Assembly (NCBI RefSeq): GCF_900101545.1
Contig: NZ_FMZU01000007.1
Coordinates: 62,001-126,000, forward strand
Origin: Variovorax sp. CF079
GTDB lineage: Bacteria; Pseudomonadota; Gammaproteobacteria; Burkholderiales; Burkholderiaceae_C
Reading direction: 5' to 3'
DNA length: 64,000 nt
The translations under genes were made by a program, and so were the position numbers. The notes below the pieces were generated by a model. The model saw only the letters and a program-made list of their open reading frames with translations. It was not told the origin of the DNA and did no database searches. Numbering within the stretch: position 1 is the stretch's first letter; each line of letters starts with the position of its first letter. Below, piece after piece: positions 9,842 through 20,061 of the stretch.

Positions 9842-10585
9842 ATGCTCCTCATTCCTGCGATCGATCTCAAGGACGGCCATTGTGTTCGCCTCAAGCAAGG
9901 CGACATGGACCAGTCCACCACCTTCAGCGAAGACCCGGCCGCGATGGCGCGCAGATGGATCGAAGCCGGCGCACGGCGGCTGCACCTGGTCGACCTGAAC
10001 GGCGCTTTTGCCGGCAAGCCGCAGAACCATGCGGCGATCAAGGCGATCCTGAAGGAGGTCGGCGACGACATCCCGGTGCAGCTCGGCGGCGGCATCCGCG
10101 ACCTCGACACCATCGAGCGCTACATCGACGACGGCCTGCGCTACGTGATCATCGGCACCGCTGCGGTCAAGAACCCCGGCTTCCTCAAGGATGCCTGCAG
10201 TGCCTTCGGCGGCCACATCATCGTCGGCCTCGACGCCAAGGACGGCAAGGTCGCGACCGACGGCTGGAGCAAGCTCACGGGCCATGAGGTGGCCGACCTG
10301 GGCAAGAAGTTCGAGGACTACGGCGTCGAATCGATCATCTACACCGACATCGGCCGCGACGGCATGCTCTCGGGCATCAACATCGAGGCCACGGTGAAGC
10401 TGGCCCAGGCACTCACCATCCCGGTGATCGCATCGGGCGGGCTCTCGAACATGGCCGACATCGACAAGCTCTGCGCGGTCGAATCGGACGGCATCGAGGG
10501 CGTGATCTGCGGTCGGGCCATCTACTCGGGCGACCTCGATTTCGCCGCTGCGCAAGCGCGCGCCGACGAACTCGCGGAGCAATAG
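9842..10585 (+). CDS. hisA: ProFAR isomerase
   Basis: 247 residues, a (beta/alpha)8 barrel. [17 protein letters not shown] opens with the catalytic Asp in [15 protein letters not shown] and the second half [14 protein letters not shown] and [10 protein letters not shown] bind the two phosphates. It isomerises ProFAR to PRFAR. It is followed not by hisF but by two reverse-strand genes, with only five bases between convergent stops. Confidence 0.96.
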   Translation: MLLIPAIDLKDGHCVRLKQGDMDQSTTFSEDPAAMARRWIEAGARRLHLVDLNGAFAGKPQNHAAIKAILKEVGDDIPVQLGGGIRDLDTIERYIDDGLRYVIIGTAAVKNPGFLKDACSAFGGHIIVGLDAKDGKVATDGWSKLTGHEVADLGKKFEDYGVESIIYTDIGRDGMLSGINIEATVKLAQALTIPVIASGGLSNMADIDKLCAVESDGIEGVICGRAIYSGDLDFAAAQARADELAEQ

Positions 10586-10590
10586 CTCAC

Positions 10591-11526
10591 CTATTCTGTT
10601 TTTACCGCCAGCGTCTGGATGATGGTCTCCAGCTGCGGGCTCATCGGCAGATTGATGCTGGTGCTCGAAAGAGGCAGCTTCTGCAGGAACCAGCGCTTGT
10701 ACTGGCGCTCGATCTCGCCGTCGATGGCCAGCGCCTGGAAGCTGTCGTTCACCACCTTGGCCAGCTGCGCATCGCCCTTGCGGTACATGATGCCGTAGGG
10801 GTCGTAGGAGAGGAAGTCGCCGACCACCTGGTACTCGCCCTGCACCTTGCCCTTGTTCTGCGCGATCAGGCCATAGAGCAGCACGTCGTCGGTCGCAAAG
10901 GCATCGGCCTGGCCGGCCACCACCTGCGCGAAAGACTCCGCATGGTCGCGCATCACGATCAGGTTCAGGTTGAGCTTGAATTTCTGCGACAGGTCCTGCA
11001 TCGTCTTCTCGTTGGTCGTGCCGCGCGTCACGGCCACTTTTTTGCCGGCCAGGTCGCGAAATCCCTTGATCGGCGAACCTTTCTTCACCAGCACCTTGGT
11101 GCCCGAAACGAAGATCGTGGGCGAGAAGGCCACGCGCTTCTGGCGCTCGAGGTTGTTGGTGGTGGAGCCGCATTCGAGATCGACCTGACCCTTTTCCACC
11201 GCATCGATGCGCGACTCGGAGGTGACGGGCGCCCACTTGATCTCCAGGCTCTTGTGTACTGCCTCCTCGATCGCGGCCACCAGCGCGCGGCACAGCTCGA
11301 TCGAGTAGCCGATCGGTTCGTTGCGCGGCGACAGGTAGGAGAACGGGATCGACGATTCGCGGTAGCCGATCGTGATGGCGCCGGTGTCGCGCACCTTGGC
11401 CAGCGTGCCCGTCAGCGCTGCGGGCGCCGCCGGGGCGGGCTCGGGCTGCGCGCGGGCCATTGCAGACATGCCCAGTGCTGCCGCGAACAGCGCAACAGCG
11501 AGCGACGATTTCCAGGTGGGCTTCAT
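10591..11526 (-). CDS. Amino-acid ABC transporter substrate-binding protein (GltI-like)
   Basis: 311 residues with a signal peptide ending near ARAQ (residue 27). The mature part is a type 3 periplasmic binding protein: GAITIGYRESSIPFSYL, the GYSIELCRAL motif, and DLECGSTTNN are typical of the glutamate/aspartate binding subfamily. It would capture acidic amino acids in the periplasm. No ABC permease or ATPase is adjacent; instead a cation symporter gene lies immediately upstream on the same strand. Its membrane partner is therefore elsewhere. Confidence 0.85.
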   Translation of the reverse strand: MKPTWKSSLAVALFAAALGMSAMARAQPEPAPAAPAALTGTLAKVRDTGAITIGYRESSIPFSYLSPRNEPIGYSIELCRALVAAIEEAVHKSLEIKWAPVTSESRIDAVEKGQVDLECGSTTNNLERQKRVAFSPTIFVSGTKVLVKKGSPIKGFRDLAGKKVAVTRGTTNEKTMQDLSQKFKLNLNLIVMRDHAESFAQVVAGQADAFATDDVLLYGLIAQNKGKVQGEYQVVGDFLSYDPYGIMYRKGDAQLAKVVNDSFQALAIDGEIERQYKRWFLQKLPLSSTSINLPMSPQLETIIQTLAVKTE

Positions 11527-11535
11527 GGCCGTGCC

Positions 11536-12843
11536 TCAGGCATGAACCGGGTGGGCCAGCGTGGCCTTCAATTCCTCGTCGATCTTGCTGGCGTTGGCCG
11601 CGGCATCGCTCTCCGAGAGCAGCTCGCCCTCCCACTTGGCCACCACCGCCGTGGCGATCGAGTTGCCCACCGCGTTGGTGGCCGAGCGGCCCATGTCGAG
11701 GAAAGTGTCCACGCCCAGGATCAGCAGCAGCCCGGCCTCGGGGATGTTGAACTGGTTCAGCGTGGCGGCGATCACCACCAGCGAGGCGCGCGGCACGCCG
11801 GCCATGCCCTTGGAGGTGAGCATCAGGATCAGCAGCATCGTGATCTGGGTGCCGAGCGGCAGCTCGATGCCGTAGGCCTGGGCGATGAAAAGCACGGCGA
11901 AGGTGCAGTACATCATCGAGCCGTCGAGGTTGAAGGAGTAGCCCATGGGCATCACGAAGCTCGAGATCTTGCGCTTGACGCCGAAGCGGTCGAGCGCGTC
12001 CAGGATCTTCGGATAGGCCGCTTCCGAGCTCGCCGTCGCAAAGGACAGCAGGAAGGCCTCCTTGATCAGCACCAGCAGCTTGAACACGCGCGGGCCGAGG
12101 AAGGCGAAGCCGGCGAAGATCAGGATGCCCCACAGCAGGAACAGGCCGATGTAGAAGTCGCCCATGAAGACCGCGAACTTGAGCAGGATCTCCAGCCCGT
12201 TCACCGCCACGGTGGCGGCCATGGCGGCCATCACGGCCAGCGGCGCCAGCTTCATGACGTAGCCGGTGATCTTGAGCATGGCGTGGGAGAGCTCGTCGAT
12301 CGCGTTGACCAGGGTCTTGGCCTTGTCGCCGAGCGAGGCGAGCGCGACGCCGAAGAACATGGAGAACACCACGATCTGCAGGATCTCGTTGTTGGCCATG
12401 GCCTCGGCGAAGGACTTGGGCACCAGGTGGCTGACGAAGTCCTTCAAGGTGAACTTGGAGGTCGCGAGGTTGGCCGAGGCGCCGATGTCGGGCAGCGGCA
12501 GGCCCAGGTTGAGGCCCGGCTGCAGCAGATTGGCCATGATCAGGCCCAGCACCAGCGAGACCAGGGACGCGGTGATGAACCAGCCCAGCGCCTTGCCGAA
12601 GACGCGCCCCACCGAGGCCGCGTCGCCCATGTGGGCGATGCCCACCACCAGGGTGGAGAACACCAGCGGGCCGATCAGCATCTTGATCAGCCGCAGGAAC
12701 ACGTCCGACATGATCGAGATGTAGCCTGCGATCTGCGTGGCCACCTTCTTGTCGGGAAAGTTGATGAAGATCATGTAGCCGATCAAGATGCCGATCACCA
12801 TCGCGATCAGGATCCAGGCTGCCGGCGGCAATTTGCTTTTCAT
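11536..12843 (-). CDS. Dicarboxylate/amino acid:cation symporter (DAACS family)
   Basis: 435 residues from the ATG at 12843, which has an AGAAGGGG ribosome-binding site; the upstream in-frame extension is unlike the family. About eight transmembrane segments and two re-entrant loops are expected. The substrate region ATASSEAAYPKIL, the MGYSFNLDGSMMY motif and DTFLDMGRSATNAVGN carry the conserved polar residues of the GltP/DctA family. It would import C4-dicarboxylates or acidic amino acids with H+ or Na+. The neighbouring glutamate-type binding protein hints at an acidic amino-acid substrate, which is inference. Confidence 0.88.
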   Translation of the reverse strand: MKSKLPPAAWILIAMVIGILIGYMIFINFPDKKVATQIAGYISIMSDVFLRLIKMLIGPLVFSTLVVGIAHMGDAASVGRVFGKALGWFITASLVSLVLGLIMANLLQPGLNLGLPLPDIGASANLATSKFTLKDFVSHLVPKSFAEAMANNEILQIVVFSMFFGVALASLGDKAKTLVNAIDELSHAMLKITGYVMKLAPLAVMAAMAATVAVNGLEILLKFAVFMGDFYIGLFLLWGILIFAGFAFLGPRVFKLLVLIKEAFLLSFATASSEAAYPKILDALDRFGVKRKISSFVMPMGYSFNLDGSMMYCTFAVLFIAQAYGIELPLGTQITMLLILMLTSKGMAGVPRASLVVIAATLNQFNIPEAGLLLILGVDTFLDMGRSATNAVGNSIATAVVAKWEGELLSESDAAANASKIDEELKATLAHPVHA

Positions 12844-13012
12844 GTGCGAGCCCCTTCTAGTCGAACAAGTGATGTGGAGATGACGTCCCTCACCGCCAAT
12901 CCGCATGCCGCGGCCGCCGGTTGCCGCGATTTCATGCCAAAACCATGCCGGCTGCAATGCGAATTCGGCCTGCGGCCATGCGGTTGCGGCCTGGGGTGAC
13001 ACGGGCCAAACC

Positions 13013-13018
13013 TAGAAT
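13013..13018 (+). promoter_or_regulatory. Candidate -10 element for the mutarotase–hisFIE genes
   Basis: TAGAAT ends six bases before the ATG at 13025, which would give an essentially leaderless message. Because two reverse genes separate hisA from this point, a promoter here or near is needed for hisF, hisI and hisE. Confidence 0.4.
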
Positions 13019-13024
13019 CGGGTC

Positions 13025-13867
13025 ATGTCCTTCAACGAGATCGTCTTCCGCGGCCAGCCTGCACTGCACCTCGCCCTGCCGGGGGGCAGCGCCTGCACCG
13101 TGGCGAGGCACGGCGCCCACCTGCTGTCGTGGACCACGGCCGACGGCGTCGAGCGTCTCTACCTGAGCCCCGAGGCGCGCTTCGACGGCCAGAGCGCGAT
13201 CCGCGGCGGCGTACCGATCTGCTGGCCGCAGTTCAACCAGCGCGGGCCGCTGCCCAAGCACGGTTTCGTGCGCAACCTCGCATGGCAGGCCGAGGCGCCC
13301 ACCGCCGGCGGCAAGGGCGACACGCTCGTTCTCTCGCTGCATGACAACGAGGCCACCCGCGCCATCTGGCCGCACGCCTTTCACGCACGGCTGGCTGTGA
13401 CGCTGGCGCCGCATTCGCTGCGCATCGCGCTGTCGATCGACAACACCGGCCGCGGGCCCTGGTCCTTTGCGGCCGCGCTGCACAGCTACCTGCGCGTGGA
13501 CGACATTGCCGCCGCCTCGCTGGAAGGGCTGCAGGGCGCCAATCGCTGGGACGCGGTGCGCGACGACCGGCATGTCGACCTGGCGCCCGCGCTGCGCTTC
13601 GGCACCGAATTCGACAGCGTCTACACGGCGCCCGCGCGGCCGCTGCGGCTGGTACAGCCTTCCGGCACGCTCGAGATCGCGCAAAGCGCGAGCTGCACCG
13701 AAACGGTGGTGTGGAACCCCGGCCCGGCGCTGAGCGCCCAGCTGGCCGACCTGCCCGACGACGGCTGGCGCCACATGCTCTGCGTCGAGGCCGCGCGCAT
13801 CGACGAGACCGTGCTGCTCGCGCCGGGTGCCGCATGGCAGGGCTGGCAGCAGCTCACCATCCTTTGA
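13025..13867 (+). CDS. D-hexose-6-phosphate mutarotase (YeaD-like aldose 1-epimerase)
   Basis: 280 residues. The galactose-mutarotase-like fold is indicated by [47 protein letters not shown] and the catalytic region [12 protein letters not shown]. YeaD-type enzymes interconvert anomers of glucose-6-phosphate. It has no evident link to histidine synthesis, but it begins the second half of the his cluster: hisF starts 23 bases after its stop. Confidence 0.88.
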   Translation: MSFNEIVFRGQPALHLALPGGSACTVARHGAHLLSWTTADGVERLYLSPEARFDGQSAIRGGVPICWPQFNQRGPLPKHGFVRNLAWQAEAPTAGGKGDTLVLSLHDNEATRAIWPHAFHARLAVTLAPHSLRIALSIDNTGRGPWSFAAALHSYLRVDDIAAASLEGLQGANRWDAVRDDRHVDLAPALRFGTEFDSVYTAPARPLRLVQPSGTLEIAQSASCTETVVWNPGPALSAQLADLPDDGWRHMLCVEAARIDETVLLAPGAAWQGWQQLTIL

Positions 13868-13890
13868 ATCCCGCAAACCCTGAACCCGCC

Positions 13891-14666
<776 letters not shown>

Positions 14667-14670
<4 letters not shown>

Positions 14671-15086
14671 CCGACAATACCCCGATGAACTGGCTCGACG
14701 AAGTGAAGTGGGATGCGAACGGCCTAGTGCCCGTGATCGCGCAGGAACAGGGCAGCAAGGACGTGCTGATGTTCGCCTGGATGAACCGCGAGGCGCTGGC
14801 CAGGACGGCCGAGCTGGGCCGCGCCGTGTATTTCAGCCGCTCGCGCGGCAAGCTCTGGTTCAAGGGCGAGGAATCGGGCCATGTGCAGACCGTGCACGAG
14901 ATCCGGCTCGACTGCGACAACGACGTGGTGCTGCTCCAGGTCACCCAGCTCGGCCACGAGCCCGGCATCGCCTGCCATACCGGGCGCCACAGCTGCTTTT
15001 TCAGCAAGTACGAGAACGGCCAGTGGACCGTGACCGAGCCGGTCTTGAAAGACCCCGAATCGATCTACGCATCGTCCCCAAGATGA
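14667..15086 (+). CDS. hisI: Phosphoribosyl-AMP cyclohydrolase
   Basis: 139 residues from a GTG overlapping the hisF stop; an in-frame ATG seven codons on ([10 protein letters not shown]) is an alternative. Motifs include [25 protein letters not shown], the metal-binding [12 protein letters not shown] and [10 protein letters not shown]. It is the separate cyclohydrolase; the pyrophosphohydrolase is encoded by the next gene. Confidence 0.95.
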
Positions 15087-15472
15087 GCGCCGACGCCCCC
15101 GAACGCAATGCCGAAGACGCGCTCGCGCGACTGGCCGCCGTGATCGAAAGCCGGCTGCCCGCGCGCGGCGGCGACCCCGAGAAGAGCTACGTGGCACGCT
15201 TGCTGTACCGCGGCCCCGACGCCTTTCTCAAGAAGATCGGCGAGGAAGCGACCGAGGTGGTGATGGCCGCGAAGGACGCCGACCATGGCGGCGAGCGCAC
15301 GAAAATAGTGAACGAAGTGGCCGATCTCTGGTTCCACTGCATGGTGGCGCTGGCCCACTACGGCTTTTCGCCACGCGACGTGGTGGCCGAGCTCGAGCGT
15401 CGCGAAGGCTTGAGCGGCATCGAGGAAAAGGCCCTGCGCAAAGCGCAGGATCGCGAAGCTTCCAACGACTGA
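15083..15472 (+). CDS. hisE: Phosphoribosyl-ATP pyrophosphatase
   Basis: 129 residues. The MazG-like all-alpha fold is shown by [21 protein letters not shown] and [11 protein letters not shown] with the acidic metal ligands, then [13 protein letters not shown]. It hydrolyses PR-ATP to PR-AMP, the second step of the pathway. The start is an ATGA overlap with hisI. It is the last his gene; a membrane protein follows nine bases later. Confidence 0.94.
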   Translation: MSADAPERNAEDALARLAAVIESRLPARGGDPEKSYVARLLYRGPDAFLKKIGEEATEVVMAAKDADHGGERTKIVNEVADLWFHCMVALAHYGFSPRDVVAELERREGLSGIEEKALRKAQDREASND

Positions 15473-15481
15473 GAGGACGCC

Positions 15482-15871
15482 ATGCCCAACGACATCGTGA
15501 CCGTGGAGCCCGACAGCTCGCTCAAGACCTGGGGCTGGATCAGTTACATCCTGCATCTGGTGGTGGCCGTCGGCGCCGTGTTGCCCGGCGCGCAGGCTTC
15601 CATCGCGCTGCTCCTGATCGCGCTGGTGATCGATCTGGTCAAGCGCGACGATGCCGCCGGCACCTGGCAGGCGACGCATTTCAGCTGGCGCATCCGCTCG
15701 GTGCTGTGGGCCGGCGTGTTGTACCTGCTGACCTCCTGGCTCTGGCTGCTGCTGCTCCTGCCGGGCTGGATCGCCTGGGCGCTGATTTCCCTCTGGTTCC
15801 TCTATCGCATCGTCAAGGGGATGGTGCGCATGAATGCCGGACGACCGATGGAGCCTGCGAATGTCCTCTGA
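15482..15871 (+). CDS. DUF4870-family membrane protein
   Basis: 129 residues with three predicted membrane segments: WISYILHLVVAVGAVLPG, IALLLIALVIDLV and the long LYLLTSWLWLLLLLPGWIAWALISLWFLYRI region. This matches small DUF4870-type proteins of unknown function that commonly follow hisE in related bacteria. It overlaps the HIT gene by 11 bases. Confidence 0.8.
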   Translation: MPNDIVTVEPDSSLKTWGWISYILHLVVAVGAVLPGAQASIALLLIALVIDLVKRDDAAGTWQATHFSWRIRSVLWAGVLYLLTSWLWLLLLLPGWIAWALISLWFLYRIVKGMVRMNAGRPMEPANVL

Positions 15872-16220
15872 TCCGAACTGCATCTTCTGCAAGATCATCG
15901 AGGGCAAGATTCCCTCGCGAAAGATGTACGAGGACGACGATCTTTTCGGCTTCCACGACATCGCGCCCTGGGCGCCCGTGCATTTCATGCTGGTGCCCAA
16001 GCGCCACATCCCGTCGATGGCGCAGGTCACGCCGGACGACGCGGCGCTCCTGGGAAAAATCATGACGCTGGCGCCCAGGCTGGCCATCGAGCAGGGCTGC
16101 CGGCCCTATCCGCGGGGCGGCTTCCGCATCGTCGTCAACACCGGTGCCGAGGGCGGGCAGGAGGTCCACCATCTCCATGTCCACGTCATGGGTGGCCCCC
16201 GGCCCTGGCTCAAGGGTTGA
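15861..16220 (+). CDS. HIT-family (HinT-like) nucleotide hydrolase
   Basis: 119 residues from ATG 15861 (MSSDPNCIFCKIIEGKIPS). The histidine-triad motif HHLHVHVMGG lies near the C-terminus. HinT-type enzymes hydrolyse nucleoside phosphoramidates. The CxxC pair near the N-terminus is common in this subfamily and may bind zinc. Confidence 0.92.
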   Translation: MSSDPNCIFCKIIEGKIPSRKMYEDDDLFGFHDIAPWAPVHFMLVPKRHIPSMAQVTPDDAALLGKIMTLAPRLAIEQGCRPYPRGGFRIVVNTGAEGGQEVHHLHVHVMGGPRPWLKG

Positions 16221-16258
16221 TATTCGCCATTGCCGCGGGTTGTGACATCTGCGCCGAC

Positions 16259-16264
16259 TAAAAT
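16259..16264 (+). promoter_or_regulatory. Candidate -10 element for tatABC
   Basis: TAAAAT lies 25 bases before the tatA ATG, which has a good CAGGAGTAA ribosome-binding site. A TTGTGA upstream is at unsuitable spacing, so the -35 is uncertain. Confidence 0.4.
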
Positions 16265-16289
16265 CAAACACATTCTTCAGGAGTAATCC

Positions 16290-16532
16290 ATGGGTTCACT
16301 TTCCATCTGGCACTGGCTGATCGTGCTGCTCGTCGTCGTGATGATCTTCGGCACCAAGAAGCTCCGCAACATGGGCTCCGACCTTGGCGGCGCCGTCAAG
16401 GGCTTCAAGGACGGCATGAAGGACGGTTCGGCAACCACCGAATCGCCCGCCGCCCCGAATCCGCAGGTGACCGGCAACACCACCGCCGCCGACAAGTCGA
16501 CGATCGACGTCGAAGCGCGTCAAAAGTCTTGA
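16290..16532 (+). CDS. tatA: Twin-arginine translocase subunit TatA
   Basis: 80 residues: one N-terminal membrane helix ([17 protein letters not shown]), the hinge [22 protein letters not shown] forming an amphipathic helix, then a polar tail. This is the classic TatA plan; it forms the pore of the Tat system in the inner membrane. A strong Shine–Dalgarno precedes the ATG. tatB follows 13 bases later. Confidence 0.96.
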   Translation: MGSLSIWHWLIVLLVVVMIFGTKKLRNMGSDLGGAVKGFKDGMKDGSATTESPAAPNPQVTGNTTAADKSTIDVEARQKS

Positions 16533-16545
16533 GACGCATCCGTCC

Positions 16546-17004
16546 GTGATCGACCTCGGCATCTCGAAAATCGCGCTGATTGGCGCGGTGGCGCTGATCG
16601 TCATCGGCCCTGAGAAGCTGCCGCGCGTGGCACGCACCGTCGGCACCCTGCTGGGCAAGGCGCAGCGCTATGTGAACGACGTCAAGGCCGAGGTCAACCG
16701 GTCGATGGACCTGGACGAACTGCGCAAGATGAAGGACACGGTGCAGGAAGCCGCCCGCGACGTCGAGCACAGCATCCAGACCGGCGCGAGCGAGTTCGAG
16801 AAGCAGTTCTCCGAAAGCGGCCAGACCCTGTCGGAACTGGCCGAGCCCACACCGTCCTACCCCGAGTACAAGCATCCCGGCAAGAACTGGCGCCTGAAGC
16901 AGGGCGCTACGCCGCAGTGGTACAAGGCGCGCAACGGCGTTCGCACCCGGGCGCTTTCGGGCGCAGCGCGCGTGGCCCGCTACCGTCCCCACAAAATCAA
17001 CTAG
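16546..17004 (+). CDS. tatB: Twin-arginine translocase subunit TatB
   Basis: 152 residues from a [36 protein letters not shown] is the family hallmark: membrane helix, GPEKLP hinge, amphipathic helix. It binds Tat substrates together with TatC. Its C-terminal tail, rich in charged residues, is typically variable. It lies between tatA and tatC. Confidence 0.95.
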   Translation: MIDLGISKIALIGAVALIVIGPEKLPRVARTVGTLLGKAQRYVNDVKAEVNRSMDLDELRKMKDTVQEAARDVEHSIQTGASEFEKQFSESGQTLSELAEPTPSYPEYKHPGKNWRLKQGATPQWYKARNGVRTRALSGAARVARYRPHKIN

Positions 17005-17034
17005 CCGCAACGCCGATCCGGCCGCGCGCAGCGC

Positions 17035-17868
17035 ATGCCGGACGCCCGCCCGCAGCGCCCCTACATGGCCGATTCCCCCGACAAGAACAAAGAAGACGAA
17101 CTGGCCGGCACCGAGCAGCCTTTCGTTCAGCACCTGATGGAGCTGCGCGACCGCCTGCTCTATTGCGTCTACGGCCTCGCGGTGGCGGGTATCCTGCTGG
17201 CGATCTGGCCCGGCCCGAGCGGGCTGATCGACCTGATCGCGGTGCCGATCCGCGCCCACATGCCTCCCGATGCCAAGCTGATCGCGGTCGGCGTGTTCTC
17301 GCCTTTCTTCGTGCCGCTGAAGGCGCTGATGATGGCCGCCGTGCTGCTGACCCTGCCCTGGCTCATGTACCAGTGCTGGATGTTCGTGGCGCCCGGCCTC
17401 TACAGCCACGAGAAGAAGTTCGCGCTGCCGCTCATCATCTTCGGCAGCTTCCTGGCCTACGCGGGCATCGCCTTCGTGCAGTTTTTCGTGCTCGACAAGA
17501 TGTTCGGCTTCATCCAGAAGTTCACGCCCGAAGCGGTGGCGGCGACGCCCGACATCGCGTCCTACGTCGAGGCGATCCTGTCGCTCTATCTCGCCTTCGG
17601 CGTCGCCTTCCAGGTGCCGATCGTCGTGATGCTGCTGGTGCGCTTCGAGATGGTCACGATCGAGAAGCTGAAGAGCTTCCGCGGCTATTTCATCGTGCTG
17701 GCCTTCGTCGTGGCGGCGGTGCTCACTCCGCCCGACGTGGTCTCGCAGCTCGCGCTGGCGATACCGATGTGCCTGCTCTACGAAGTCGGCATCGTGGCCG
17801 CGCGCTACTTCGTGAAACACAGCAAGGCGCCCGAGGAAAACGAGAGCGCCGATTCTGCGCAGCCCTGA
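17035..17868 (+). CDS. tatC: Twin-arginine translocase subunit TatC
   Basis: 277 residues from ATG 17035, or 267 from ATG 17065 (MADSPDKNKEDEL). The signature PFVQHLMELRDRLLY and six membrane helices are present, with VFSPFFVPLKALMMAA and SYVEAILSLYLAFGVAFQVPI. It recognises the twin-arginine signal peptide. A reverse-strand protease gene ends 30 bases downstream. Confidence 0.95.
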   Translation: MPDARPQRPYMADSPDKNKEDELAGTEQPFVQHLMELRDRLLYCVYGLAVAGILLAIWPGPSGLIDLIAVPIRAHMPPDAKLIAVGVFSPFFVPLKALMMAAVLLTLPWLMYQCWMFVAPGLYSHEKKFALPLIIFGSFLAYAGIAFVQFFVLDKMFGFIQKFTPEAVAATPDIASYVEAILSLYLAFGVAFQVPIVVMLLVRFEMVTIEKLKSFRGYFIVLAFVVAAVLTPPDVVSQLALAIPMCLLYEVGIVAARYFVKHSKAPEENESADSAQP

Positions 17869-17898
17869 GCGGGCCGCGCGACAGCAGCAACTCGCCGC

Positions 17899-19062
17899 CT
17901 ACTCGGGCTCGCCCGGGGCGCGGCGGATCGGGCTCCGCGGCCGCGGGCCCGGCGTGACGTTGAGTTCCATCTTGTCCCTGCCGCGCTGAAGCGCAAATCG
18001 CGCCGCATTGCCGGGCTTGAGCCCCGCCACCGCGGTCAGCAGTTCCTGCACGTTGTCGATGCTCTGGTCGCCGACGCCGGTGATCACGTCGCCGGGGCGG
18101 ATGCCGGCCTGGGCGGCCGGGCCGTTTTGCAGCACGCCCGTGATGATGACCCCCTTGTTCGCCTTGATGCCGAAGGTCTCCGCCAGTTCGGGCGAGAGGT
18201 TGTTGGGTTCCACGCCGATCCAGCCGCGCGTGACCTTGCCTTCCTTGACGATGTCTTCCAGCACCTGCTTGGCGGTCGAAACCGGAATCGCGAAGCCGAT
18301 GCCCAGGCTGCCGCCGGAGCGCGAGTAGATCGCGGTGTTGATCCCTTCGAGGTTGCCGTTGACGTCGACCAGCGCACCGCCCGAATTGCCGGGATTGATG
18401 GCCGCATCGGTCTGGATGAAGTTCTCGAAGGTGTTGATGCCGAGCTGGTTGCGCCCCAGCGCCGAGACGATGCCGCTGGTGACGGTCTGGCCTACGCCGA
18501 AGGGATTGCCGATGGCGAGCACCTGGTCGCCGACCTGCAGGTTGTCGGAGTTGCCCAGCACGACCACCGGCAGCTTGTCGAGCTCGATCTTGAGCACGGC
18601 GAGGTCGGTGTCGGGGTCGGTGCCGATCACCTTGCCGCGCGCGTGACGGCTGTCGTTGAGCGTGACGTCGATTTCGTCCGCCCCCTCCACCACATGGTTG
18701 TTGGTGAGGATGTAGCCGTCCGTGCTGACGATGACGCCGCTGCCCAGGCCGACCTGGGGCTGGTCGACGCCCTGGTCGCCGAAGAAGAAGCGGAACCACG
18801 GGTCGTCGCTGCGCGGACTGCGCCGCGCCGCCTTGCTGGTGTTGATGCTGACCACCGCCGGCGAGGCCTTCTTGGCGGCGGCGCTCAGGCTCCCGGGCGC
18901 GATCGCGGTCGGATTGGCGGCCGGCGCCTCGATCACCGAGACCACGCCGCCGAGCGAGGTGGTGCGCCGGCCGACCCATTCGGGCTTGAGCGTCGCGACG
19001 ACGAAATAGGCCGCGAGCAGGACGGTCACGGTCTGGGCGAACAGCAGCCAGGTGCGTTTCAT
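17899..19062 (-). CDS. HtrA/DegS-type periplasmic serine protease
   Basis: 387 residues from ATG 19062. A single N-terminal hydrophobic segment (TWLLFAQTVTVLLAAYFVVA) is likely an uncleaved anchor. The trypsin-like triad is intact: His in NNHVVEGADE, Asp in DTDLAVLKIE, Ser in NPGNSGGALV. One PDZ domain follows (IRPGDVITGVGDQSI). Anchor plus one PDZ matches DegS-type architecture, which senses misfolded outer-membrane proteins in other bacteria. No rseA or sigma-E gene is near, so that role is not shown here. Confidence 0.9.
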   Translation of the reverse strand: MKRTWLLFAQTVTVLLAAYFVVATLKPEWVGRRTTSLGGVVSVIEAPAANPTAIAPGSLSAAAKKASPAVVSINTSKAARRSPRSDDPWFRFFFGDQGVDQPQVGLGSGVIVSTDGYILTNNHVVEGADEIDVTLNDSRHARGKVIGTDPDTDLAVLKIELDKLPVVVLGNSDNLQVGDQVLAIGNPFGVGQTVTSGIVSALGRNQLGINTFENFIQTDAAINPGNSGGALVDVNGNLEGINTAIYSRSGGSLGIGFAIPVSTAKQVLEDIVKEGKVTRGWIGVEPNNLSPELAETFGIKANKGVIITGVLQNGPAAQAGIRPGDVITGVGDQSIDNVQELLTAVAGLKPGNAARFALQRGRDKMELNVTPGPRPRSPIRRAPGEPE

Positions 19063-19287
19063 GAAAAGCAAGAAAAGAAGGACGTTGAAGTGGGGGGGCA
19101 GCGCGGCTGGCGCCGAAGACTGCATTGTCCCTCAATGGATCTGCTGCCTCGTTCCGCAGACTCGCGCCTGAGTGAATCGGACTGTTTCCGTCTATATGGT
19201 GAAAACCCTGAGGCCTGCGGCCTTGACCGGGCTCTCCGGGCGCAGCTGTGCGAGACGGCCTGCGCCGCTCGGGTCCACAATGGCGCG

Positions 19288-20061
19288 ATGAGTACGACCC
19301 GCCACGAGCTGCTGCATGCGTTCGATCTCCTGCTCGCGCCCGAGCGTTTCAAGGACTACGGCCCCAACGGCTTGCAGGTCGAAGGCCGCACCACGGTGCG
19401 CAAGATCGTCTCGGGCGTCACCGCGAGCCGCGCGCTGATCGAGGCCGCGATCCACGCCGAGGCCGATGCGATCTTCGTGCACCATGGCCTGTTCTGGCGC
19501 GGCCAGGACGGCCGCGTGACCGGCTGGATGAAGCAGCGCCTCAGCCTCCTGCTCGGGGACGACGTGAGCCTGTTCGCCTATCACCTGCCGCTCGATGCGC
19601 ATCCGGAGCTCGGCAACAACGCGCAGCTCGGTCTCAAGCTGGGCCTGGTCGCGCACGCCGGTTCGACCGGGCGCTTCGGCGAGCAGGAGATCGGCTTCCT
19701 GGGCGCGCGCGACAACGGCGAGAGCTTCGCGAGCGCGAAGGCGCTGGCCGCCCACGTCGAGAAGGCGCTCGGCAAGTCGGTCGTCCTGCTCGACACGGCG
19801 CATCGCCCGATCCGCAACATCGCCTGGTGCACGGGCGGCGCGCAGGGCTATTTCGAGGCGGCCATCGCGGCCGGCGCCGATGCCTTCATCACCGGCGAGA
19901 TCTCGGAGCCGCAGGCGCACTACGCGAGAGAAATGGGCGTCGCCTTCCTCGCCTGCGGCCACCATGCCACCGAGCGCTACGGCGCACCCGCGGTGGCGGC
20001 GCACGTGGCTGCGCAGCTGGGCCTGGCGCACCAGTTCATCGACATCGACAACCCGGCGTGA
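19288..20061 (+). CDS. Nif3-like dinuclear metal-center protein
   Basis: 257 residues. The family marks are KDYGPNGLQVEG, AIFVHHGLFWRG and YHLPLDAHPELGNNAQL, with late GEISEPQAHYA and ACGHHATER supplying metal-binding residues. Nif3/YbgI proteins form ring hexamers with a di-metal site; proposed roles include GTP cyclohydrolase type 1-like activity, but biochemical function is unsettled. The ATG at 19288 lies six bases after a CACAAT element, so the message may be leaderless. pdxA starts on its stop (GTGA). Confidence 0.9.
   Translation: MSTTRHELLHAFDLLLAPERFKDYGPNGLQVEGRTTVRKIVSGVTASRALIEAAIHAEADAIFVHHGLFWRGQDGRVTGWMKQRLSLLLGDDVSLFAYHLPLDAHPELGNNAQLGLKLGLVAHAGSTGRFGEQEIGFLGARDNGESFASAKALAAHVEKALGKSVVLLDTAHRPIRNIAWCTGGAQGYFEAAIAAGADAFITGEISEPQAHYAREMGVAFLACGHHATERYGAPAVAAHVAAQLGLAHQFIDIDNPA

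Noticed and set aside
9764..12133. Long reverse-strand frame spanning hisA and the transporter genes
   Set aside because: It crosses real genes in a different frame and shows no conserved motif.
10591..12843. TRAP or complete ABC transporter operon
   Set aside because: Only a binding protein and a DAACS symporter are present; no ABC permease, ATPase or TRAP subunits.
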